64,000 nucleotides of DNA from Elymus sibiricus (lineage: Eukaryota; Streptophyta; Magnoliopsida; Poales; Poaceae). Shown piece by piece: positions 54,835 to 64,000 of the stretch. The translations under genes and the position numbers were made by a program. How positions within the stretch are numbered: position 1 is the stretch's first letter; each line of letters opens with the position of its first letter. The notes under the pieces are model-generated. The model did no database searches. It was not told the DNA's origin and saw only the letters and a program-made list of their open reading frames with translations. The DNA lies in NCBI GenBank assembly GCA_039707655.1, contig CM077664.1:30554781-30618780 (forward strand). Direction: 5' to 3'.

Positions 54835-57500
54835 CTCATCAAGGCAACCTGTAATTTCTACTCTGATATAGATTTTCTATTGTGAGGGGTGTTTGTCATG
54901 AAAAATGTGATCTCTGCATGATACAATGTTGTTAGAGTGAAGATTCTATGCAAAGAATGACATTTAAGAAGGATGTAGTTAAAGGTAAACCTTGATAGAA
55001 TATTTTAACTTTTCATGAGGATCTTTTCATTCAGCACATACATGTTGAGTTTTTCATGTGTTTAGAAGTAAGAGATGCAGCATGCCGGACGTCCTTGCAG
55101 GAGTAGTCTAGCAGAGGATCTCCCCAGCAATTTGGATGCACAGAGTTTATGTTATACTGAGACCTAATTTTTGTACTGACTATAAAATCTTCTCCTTTAT
55201 ATTTCTTCCTATGTTTATTGAGATGGTTTAACTTTCTAAACTTTTGTTTCTTCCTTTGTTTTTTCAGTTCTTGGTGGATTTCTTGCCTTACAAGCACTTT
55301 GTGCTATGTGCAACAGTGTCTTCTTGCGGTCTATTTTCTGTCATATAAAAGTAATTATACTTTTGCTTTTAGCATCTTCTTCATTTTCAACAGGATTCAC
55401 TAATAGCAGGGGCTGGAATTCGTATTGGCTTTGTGCCCAAGGAATAGAAGTTTCCGATTTCTCATACTTGCTTTCCATGTTATTCTGTTGCTGGCTCATA
55501 TCATTTCACCAATTTACGGTAGCAGGCTGCCAGGTGCCAGCTATCTGATGGTTCTATATTTTGTTCATATTTAGCTCTCCTGCATAAGAAATTAAGCTAT
55601 ACAAAAATCGAACTAGGAGAATGGTATACCACAACACTCTCCGTGGATTCTAAACTGAACATTGATTGTCAAGAAACAAATATTCCAGAAAGTTGCAGTT
55701 TGCTCAGGAAACATAGACTTCCATTTGTAAGTAATAGTACTACTGTAAAAAGTCTTTCGTATTTTTAAATTATATACCTTTGTATTGTTCCCAACCTGAC
55801 CGAGTAGTTGAGCTTTGCGACGTTAGATTATTAGCCTGTTATGCTCACTTCTCAAGAAAAAAATTTATTTAATTGTTAATGTAATAGAGTTGTCACTGAA
55901 GTGCTTACAAATTGTCCATTTTGGAGAGGATAAAAGTATGATTTTAAAAAAAAATCCTCACTTTTTGTTAAAAAAACGTCATGTAACATTATATCTAGAA
56001 CAATTGCCTGTTTTGGCTATTTCTTTGCTGGGTTTTGTGATTATGTATCTGACACACTAATGAGAGCTGATGTTGTCCATTGTGTATTAACATTTCTATG
56101 GTGGTACATTTTAAAAATGCGGTAGTTAAGTGATGTAGTGAATAATTTTGTAAGGAACCTAATAATATAAGTAGTGCCTCTTTCAGTTGCTTCCATTAAA
56201 ATATTACGGAAGTTCAAGTTGTAGTACAATAACTTTTTTCATAGCCTTTTTCATGTGTAGATTATGTTGTGAGGGACAAAGCTCTTAGCAATTTATACAT
56301 AAGTTCTCATATGTATCTCTTATCGTGGGTGAGCACTCAGCAGGAAAAGCAAGCTCTAAAGAGAACCTTGTAAGATTTGGCATCTGTTGCTCCAATAGGA
56401 ATACTTAAGCTTTTCTTAGAGAGTCTTTAATGTGCTTAAATTCACACCTCCCATACTTGTCACCACAGGTCCATATTGTTGTTTATCTTCCAATTTAGTC
56501 TGGGATTTGTCCATCACAAATTTCGTTGAGACCCCTTTGGTTCCAGATGAACATAGATGCATGATGTATTGTGCTTCCTTGCTCCATTGATATTATGCCT
56601 TGTTGCAGCAATTCAAGAATTATGGAAACAATATTCATTTTCATTGAAGTACTTATTCACGTTGAAAGTGCATGTCCCGTGTTGCAGCTTTGATTAGATT
56701 GCAGTTGAAGACACTCCAAGGTTCCTTTGCACATGATTGGTGTGGGATATATGTAAAATCTATCCCCATGGTCTATCTAACTTCTTCAAAATTGCACTTC
56801 TTTTAGGTGGTGCTACTAATCTATCTTGGAGTAGATCACAACTGTATTGTGCTAAAGTTAACACTCAGTGACATTAATGATCCAACATAGCAAAGTTGCA
56901 ATTTTTTAGTCCGCCGGGGAATGGGGCGCGGACTACGCGGTCACAACTCAGAGCCGTGAGGGGGGCTAGGGAAAACAGGCAGCACGATGCAGCAGAGACG
57001 GCTGCCGGTGGGGGCAAGGAGCCACAAACGTGGCTACACGGGACACCAATTTATGTGGAGGTCACCCTCGGCACGGGAAATCAGCCTGGGATGGCCAGGT
57101 CGACGGCGCGGCTCGCCTGAGATAGAAGTCAGCCTAGAGGTTGCCCTCAACACCGGAAATCAGCCTGGGATGGCCAGATTGACGGCATGGCTCGCTCGCG
57201 GCCAGATCCGCCTGCTCACCGCAACACATGTGCTCACCGCTGCAGCGTTGCTCACCGAATTCGGCTGGAACAGATAACCGTACCGGGGAGTGGAGGGGGC
57301 GGGTGACTGTAGCGGTGGAGGGAATGGGAGGCGGAGTTGAGCGTGGAGGGGAGGCGACAAGGACATGCCATGGCGGGGAGATATGGCGGCGGCGACCCGT
57401 GCGGGGAGAATGAGATGTGTGAGTCAGGGCTTGCCGTGGGGTGAGAGAGTGAGAGGGGTGAAATAGTTAGGGCTTTGTAGGAAAAGGGGTAGTTTTCTTA
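54835..57500. other. Helitron interior, mostly unassigned
   Basis: Mainly AT-rich, intron-like sequence. At 55266-55350, after TTTTTTCAG, there is an open frame LGGFLALQALCAMCNS followed by hydrophobic residues, which could be a captured membrane-protein exon; I cannot name it. From 56905 to 57470 the composition turns GC-rich (GGGGCGG, GGCGGCGG), like a captured promoter or first exon. No intact gene is supported. Confidence 0.35.
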
Positions 57501-58287
57501 TATATAAGGGAAAAGCGGCTGTTGGCTTTTTTTCATATATAGGAAAAGTTCATGGACATTGGAGATGCCTTGTAATGAAAGATGAGTTGAAATGCCCTAT
57601 AAAGATGATATGTTCTTGGACGACAATGTAAGGCCAATTGCCTTAACTTTGTACTTAATAATATAAAACATAATTTGTTATATTCTATATATGGAATTAT
57701 AGGCGATAAATGCTTACATATATTGTACGCATGCTCGAGATCATCTACGAGATAGAGCGGGTGAAAAGGTACGTATTGTTAGCACGTTCGTCAGAGATTA
57801 AAACTCTAAGGCATTTAGTGAAATTACTGAGATTTGCTAAGGAATTCAACTATGCACTCAAAATAGCGCAACCCGGTAGAATTTTGACATATCTAGATGG
57901 CAACGTATATTTCCAACTGGTATTTCAATGAGCATGGACTGGTATTCCAACATATATTTAGGAGGCAGGCAAGGAGAATGAAGATGATGTCATGTCTTTT
58001 TGCGGTGGTGACTAAGGAGTATTTTTTTTTTAAATTGTATGGATTGCTTACCACATGTGTCATGTGGTTGGTGACTAAAGAGTAAATAGAAAGGAAAAGA
58101 GATAAGAAAGATTATCCTGTCTTCCCACAATTTTGGTATGTATATAAAAGTACATTAGCTGTATGTAGAAAAGCTGAGGGACTGCATTTTGTTGGAGAAG
58201 ATAAAAGATGACCACAACTTATGCTCTTGTGTTCATCTATGTTTCTCTTGCGCCCGCGCCCGTAGCAACGCACGGGCATTCTACTAG

Positions 58288-58720
58288 TAATCATTGTATA
58301 CGCTCTAAAAGGTTTAATTGTCAATAATTATTTTTTGGAAAGAATTTGAGAAGATTTTTAGACATACATATGATATCTATACCTACGAGGTGATATTTAT
58401 AGTCCGTCGTGCGCTTTACAAATAAAACCTAGGATTTTTTAGCATCAAATCCACAGTAGAGCCATGCAAAAAAAAAAATCCACAGTAGAGCAGATTTCGT
58501 CTGTCCCGTGTGTGTGTCAGCTGCCCATGCATACGTATTTCCTACGTCAACCTATGTTAGTCCGTCGCCTGCACTGCATGCTATTTCTCGCCGTAAGCGA
58601 GACACGATCGGATGTTTCGCTTAAGGATCTACAGTACCGGGCCGGCGACTTTAAAACAAATGGGAAGAAAAAAGGGAGGTAAGAGGATTCGGTCATAGGT
58701 CTTTGGGATGATACGCAGTG
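58288..58720. other. Intergenic stretch, nothing recognised
   Basis: Short unique stretch between the Helitron end and a low-complexity region. No supported feature. Confidence 0.4.
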
Positions 58721-58819
58721 CTGCAAACCAGTGTGCTACTACTATGTTCATGAAATCCTGCAGGGCGCGACATACTTAATCCTCCAATGCTGCAAACATT
58801 TTAATACACTCTACATTTT

Positions 58820-59230
58820 AAACATTTTTTCTTCTTCATTTTTTGTTTGGTTTTCTTTTTTCTTCTCCATTTTTTGTTTTTGTTTGTGTTTTTTCTTATG
58901 TTTGTTTTCGTTTTCACTCTACCTTTTCGTATATGCGAAAAACATTTTTTTAATAACTGATCAACATTTTCGTATACACGTTCAACATTGTCCGGACGCT
59001 TATTCAACATTTCTCAAACACTTGTTCAACATTTTTCAAATACTCGTTCAGCATTTTTAATACTCGTTCAACATTTTTTAAATACTTGTTCAACATTTTT
59101 AATACTTATTCAACATTTTTCAAATACTTGTTCAACATTTTTAATACTTACTTAATATTTTCCAATACTTGTTCAATATTTTTTAATAATTATTCGACAT
59201 TTTTTCAAATGTATATTTTAAAGAGTGTTA

Positions 59231-59236
<6 letters not shown>
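58820..59236. repeat. Low-complexity tract, degenerate TTCAACATTTTTnAATACTTG tandem repeat
   Basis: T-rich sequence up to about 58970, then about a dozen irregular units of 20-30 bases containing CAACATTTTT and AATACT (58966-59210). This looks like a decayed minisatellite. Confidence 0.8.

Positions 59237-59298
<62 letters not shown>
59237..59298. repeat. (AT)n microsatellite, about 31 units
   Basis: Uninterrupted AT alternation directly followed by TATATAATAT. It lies 40 bases left of the duplication breakpoint at 59338. Confidence 0.97.
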
Positions 59299-59306
<8 letters not shown>

Positions 59307-59337
59307 ATATTTTAAAGTATAAAGACCATTGCTAAAA

Positions 59338-62300
59338 GTTATAACAACATACAAATTTCGGCATGACCATTGCTAAAAGTAGGGCATATTGAGTGCCAGA
59401 AATTTGACGAAACAGAAACTAATCAACATTTCGTCAGAACATTGGCACTCATTTTAAGTCCTAAAAATAAAACCACAATTTTGTCGTTGTAAAAACATTA
59501 TATCGTCCGGTGTAGACATTTCATCGAACACGTTGCATTGCTCCAATGGTTTTTATGTTACTTGTTGATGGAGACGGGCCAGCGGCAATATATACGTACC
59601 TCGATGGGAGACGGGTTGGTGGTGGTGTTGGAGGAGAGGAGCGCGCCGGCGACGGTGTTGGAGGAGAGGGGCCAGCGATGGTGTTGGAGGAGATCTAGGG
59701 GTCGGCGGCGGTGTCGGAGGAGAGGGGGCACGTGACGATGTTCCTGCGGCGGCGGCGTCTCCGGAGGTAATCAAGCAGGGACGGCGAGCACCGGAGACGG
59801 CGGCTTCGGAGATGAGCAAGCAGGGCTGGCGAGGACTAGGGCACGCGGCGGCGGCGGCGGGCGAATTCGGGGAGCGTGTGAGAGGAGAGAGATGCGAGCG
59901 CGGTTTGAATCTAGGAAAACCGTCTAAGGTAGGGGAGAGAGAGGCGGGCGATTTCGGGTCAACACCACGTGGCGGGTAGTGTGCAATGCCCGCCATCGCA
60001 AAATTTTGCCGTGGCGGGCCCGTTGTAGCGCCCGCCACCTCAAACTTTTTTCTTTCAGTCAAACCTTCTAATCTATCCATTTTCAATCATGGCAGTACGA
60101 CGAACAACGGAAATAATAAAAATTACATCCAGACTCGTAGATCACCTAGCGACGACCACCGTGGTCAAATTGGCAGCTTTTTGAGTTGGTTTGATATTTT
60201 CGCATCAATCATTGACTTTCCGGCAACTAATCAGGGAAAAAAACTTTGGGCATGCAAGCAAGCTCGGAATGGGATGAAATTTTGCATGGTGTCTTCATTT
60301 GGTACCTGTAGGGTGCTGTAAAAAATTTGAGATCGTTACGGCAAAAACTTGATGCACATCGTGTACAAACCAGACACTCTTCCACCAAGTGTAACGGTTT
60401 CGAACAAAACAGCCCCCTCGCCAAACAAATTATTTTAAAAACTATTTTTTACTTCAAACTTTTCCATGAGTAATAAACGCTGTTGGAAGCCCCACGCTCA
60501 AAATTGGCACCTTTTTGAGTTGGTTTGTAATTTTCGCGGCATTAATTGACCTTCTGGCAACTAAAAAGGGCAAAGAACTTTGGGCATCCAAACAATCTCC
60601 GAATGGGATGAAACTTTGCACGGTGTCTTCATTGTTTCATTGGGCACCCGTACGGTGCGCTAAAAATTTGAGACCGTTACTGTAAAAACTTGATGCACAT
60701 CGTATACAAACTGGACACTCTTCCACCTAGTGTAACAGTTTCGAACGAAAACAGCCACCTTACACACAAATCATTTTTTTAAATGTTTTGAAGTTCAAAC
60801 CTTTTCCATGAGTAATAGACACTATTGGAAGCCCCGTGCTCAAAATTTTCAACTTTTTGAGATGATTTGCCATTTTCGCGGCAGTAATTGACTTTCCGGA
60901 ACTAAAAAGGGCGAAAAGCATAGGGCGTGGAAAGTAGCTTGGAATGGGATGAAACTTTGCATGGTGTCTTTATTGGACACCTATAGGGTGTGGTAAAAAT
61001 TAAAGATCGTTACGACAAAAACTTGATGCACATCGTGTACAAACCGAACATCCCCCCGGAGTAGCAAACAAACGAGCTATTCTAGGTTTAGTAAATATGA
61101 TTTCCTTATGAATTATAGCAGTGCAACATAGATAATGACCGAGGGCGATATAAAGAGTGAAAATATGCAATGAGCCAGTAATATTATTGTTACGTCAAAA
61201 AATTGTCATACTGAGTATTGGCTGAGCGAAGTTATAAAACAACACTTGTTTACACATTCCAGAAAAATAAGAAAAAAGATGACTTGGAAACGCTTCATTT
61301 CTAATTGTAACTTTCTGAAAAGGATGAACAAAAGAATATATTATATTCACAACAATTGTGTGAAACAAATAATACAAAAAATAAATATCATTAAGCAAAA
61401 AAAAGTGACGCCAGACTCACGTTTTATAACTTCCCTTCTCGATCTTTCATCTTCTTAAATAGATGAATCACATCATCCTTTGTTATTTGTTGAAAATATG
61501 TCTTTCTCCACATAGCAAGTCAGGCAATCACTCAACCCGTCACCCATTTTGTTCTACAAAACACTCTGACAATATTCATTCTTGAAAAGCATATCTCCAC
61601 TGACGTTGTGGCCACTGACAAAATTAGCACCAACTTTAGAAGTTGGTACACCAAAGGAAAAAAAAGCAAGATGCTTCTTCTAATTTCATTTTGCTTCTTT
61701 AGATTCTTAGAGTACCGCGCTATTCTTGTTTGATCAGCTGGATCAGGAGAAATTCATCTAAGTTAATTTCTGATGCAAGATCTTATCTTGGTCTAACCGA
61801 CCTTGAAGTCACTGCCACATCAGTATCTGGTGCTGTCGTTTCAACAAAAAATTATCCATATCCTCCTGGTTCTAGGTGAATGAAAGAACAGAGACTAAAA
61901 GAATTACTTAGCCAATAGCCATCACAAAATCACAGCACATCTAGGTGAATGAAAGAACAGAGACTAAAAGAATTACTTAGTCAATTGACACCAATGGCTA
62001 CATGTGAGCTCCGTACCTAGCTCCATGCCTGGGAGGGGGAATTGAACAACAAATGTCGATCAACCGCCATGATGGCCATCCTTTGGAATATTTGGAAAAG
62101 ACGAAACGCCAAGGTTTTCAGGAATGAGCAACAAGGCCTCCACATTGTTGCTTGCTCTGCCGCTGATGACCTACGCCTATGGTCTCATCGATGTGCCAAT
62201 TCTCACAAACAGATTCTGCTCCGGGATTGGGGCTCCATGTTGTTTCACCTTGCTGCGAGATTATAGTTTTTGAGCAGTTTGTAATTTTCCTTTTTCCGTT

Positions 62301-64000
62301 TTCCTCTATCCCCTCCCAAACCGCTTGTATCTCTGGTTCCCAATGTAACTTCATTTGGTTGATTTGGCAATAAAGGTTCAGGCAGGTGTAAGCCCGCCGT
62401 TGACGCGTCAAAAAGAATTGTAGCCGTATATAGCTGGTTGGAGACGACAATATATAGTAGGTGGTTGCAGACTTTGCAGTGCACCGCATCGAGTACTACC
62501 TTGGCTTTCACACGTGAGTTAGTTGGTGGCTTGCTGCGTGTCGCGTTGATTTTATTTGATGATATGTGACTATGGTAAACCCAGTTAGCTATAGTCATGG
62601 AAATACCCAAGTTCACTTGCATTGAGATGTACTAGCAAACATACCCGTTGTTGAATTATAGATGGGCTTTGGCCCATATAAGACAATAATTCCTGGTTAA
62701 TCTTTAAGGCTCATGTAGGTGCATGGCAAGTGGTGGGAAGTTTAATACCACCTTGCTAGTTGAGAAGAGTTGAGACCCCTTTATAAGGGCTGCTCTACTA
62801 CATGCCATTTGGAGCTTGGGAAGAGAAGTGGTACACACGCGCTACTCCTCCTCCGCCGCCTCGCGTCACGTGCGCACGCGTCATGTTTCATGAATGAGCT
62901 GAGCTGAGCTCACACCTATGTGGCCACTGTCTGAGACGTTGGACCATGGGCTGTCAATAACATTTACACTCTCAATCAATAACATTCAGCAGGCCGCCAA
63001 CATCTACACTCTTAATGAGTACTCCCTCCGTTTTTAAGCTAAACTAGCCAACAAAAAGGTCTTATATTTTGGTACGGAGGTAATAGAATAGAGTTACCGA
63101 ACTGAGATGGTGCTTCCAGAAAAATAAACAGTAAAATACACATGTCCTCCACGCCGGTGTAATCTGCTGCCACGAGCGAGGACGACGAAGGTGGTGGCGG
63201 CATGTGTTGATGTTGTCTCATGCATATCGGTCATCGCTGCCACTTGCGAGGATGGTGCAAGAACGCTAGAGCGTCCCAAACTCAGCAATTTGGCGGTGCG
63301 TGGCCTTCCTTCCTCGTCAAAGTCTACGTCTTGTTGTGCTGTCGGGATCATGGAAAATGGACGAGATAACATATGATGACTTAGATTGGGTGGCGCTTCT
63401 TGAGTACCCGGTCTCGAGCTCCAGGGTGAAAATCCTAGGTTTGTTACAACCGGCAATGGCGGCTTTTTTTTTGCGTCGTTACCCTAGACATTGCTTGGAA
63501 TTTGGCCGGACTTGATCTTCAAGGTAAAAACTCATGATTTGGCCTTCAGAGGTTGGATCTGGTGACAGCGTCGCTTGTGCATCATTCCCTTCCCGAAGGC
63601 GTCGCTTTTGTAGAACCTTTCTCGTAGTCCTTGTCTTGTCAAAAGATAGATGGTGCCGATGGTCGTTGTTGTATATCATTGATGGCTGCTGTTTTGATCG
63701 CTTTAGGTATTTTTTTTTCTTTTTCTCTCTTCGCCTTGGCATAGCTTCGGTCTTTTATGGCTTAGCTCTTTGCTAGCATGTGTGTTAGTGTTGGCTATGT
63801 GCATCCTAGCTATGCAGATGCCAGGTGTTTTCTCATTATGCCTATATCCCTCGATGCTACATTATGAGTAAATAAAAGATGCCCTTTATCGAAAAACTAA
63901 ATCCCTTGCAAACTTACAATCATCATGTGTGCAAGTTAAAACATGTTGATGCATCATTAACATTGTTGGTTAGGAAGTTCACTTGTCTACAAGCTGGGCT
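59338..64000. repeat. Right copy of the 24,765-bp-spaced duplication (cut by the window end)
   Basis: Corresponds to 34573-39231. It includes the three 340-bp units (60240-61055), the LINE-like fragment (62042-62266) and the short MITE (63022-63080). The copy continues to the last base of the window. Confidence 0.97.

Larger units (their letters stand above)
49273..58287 (+). mobile_element. Non-autonomous Helitron, about 9 kb, with captured sequence and an internal tandem duplication
   Basis: The 5' end TCTCTACTCCTAATGTCTC (49273) follows an A. The 3' end has the GCCCGT (58258-58263)/ACGGGC (58272-58277) hairpin, then CTAG ending at 58287 and a host T. No Rep/helicase protein is present, so it depends on another element. 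It contains a signal-peptide-peptidase-like exon fragment (twice) and other unassigned sequence. The 5' terminus occurs again at 52055, so the true insertion could consist of a dimer-like structure. Linking this 5' end with this 3' end is inference. Confidence 0.6.

Noticed and set aside
1..64000. tRNA, rRNA or organelle-derived insertions
   Set aside because: No cloverleaf with conserved TTCGAAT-type arm, rRNA core or plastid gene sequence was recognised on either strand; a dedicated scan was not possible.

Overview
This window is plant nuclear DNA from a grass, almost certainly of the wheat tribe (Triticeae). The main evidence is the repeat content: a solo LTR opening with TGTTGGAAAAATGCCCTAGA (the BARE/WIS/Angela copia type), a second solo LTR opening TGATACGTCCCCAACGTATC, CACTA elements with TTAGTCCCGGTT subterminal repeats, CTCCCTCC-type Stowaway MITEs, and Helitrons ending in a GCCCGT..ACGGGC hairpin plus CTAG. 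The open reading frames interrupted by canonical GT..AG introns are eukaryotic. Most of the window is transposable elements nested in each other. Only two host genes look intact.

Layout. (1) 1-4260: a fragment of a CACTA family that recurs at 48.2-49.1 kb, then an intact single-exon BAHD acyltransferase gene (1365-2669, +). (2) 4261-15742: a complete-ended 11.5-kb CACTA transposon with a CGC target duplication. It carries a dead TNP2-type transposase, a dead ORF2 with a Ulp1-like protease domain, an intact two-exon gene for a small coiled-coil/membrane protein, a 67-bp-arm hairpin built from its own subterminal repeats, and a fragment resembling the SH2 region of the elongation factor SPT6. 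(3) 15743-27390: MITE and tandem repeats, a 1.09-kb segment present twice (17701-18789 and 26301-27390), a nearly intact copia retrotransposon (20090-25381, minus orientation, TSD CTACT), and the first two exons of an aldo-keto reductase (AKR) gene cut off inside intron 2. (4) 27391-35280: a degraded second CACTA ORF2 with two solo LTRs, each with a perfect 5-bp TSD, in its exons. (5) 34573-40240: unique and repeat DNA, most of it copied 24,765 bp downstream. (6) 41028-44095: an intact seven-exon AKR4C-like gene of 310 residues. (7) 44371-49085: repeat units hosting a 1.9-kb non-autonomous CACTA and a 339-bp mini-Helitron. (8) 49273-58287: a non-autonomous Helitron with an internal 2.78-kb tandem duplication that starts exactly at its 5' terminus. 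It carries an exon fragment of a signal-peptide-peptidase-like gene, twice. (9) 59338-64000: a near-identical second copy of 34573-39231 that runs off the window.

How it fits together. The two AKR loci share upstream sequence (pieces of 4.2-26.3 kb match 40.24-41.5 kb), so this is a tandem AKR gene family. The first copy was inflated from about 1.2 kb to over 20 kb by insertions and then truncated. The 24,765-bp repeat spacing suggests a much more recent tandem duplication whose unit would contain the intact AKR gene, which predicts another AKR copy near 65.8 kb, just outside this window. The BAHD and AKR genes have no evident functional link beyond proximity. Coordinates of exons and element ends are from manual reading of the sequence; family names rest on recognition, not on a database search.
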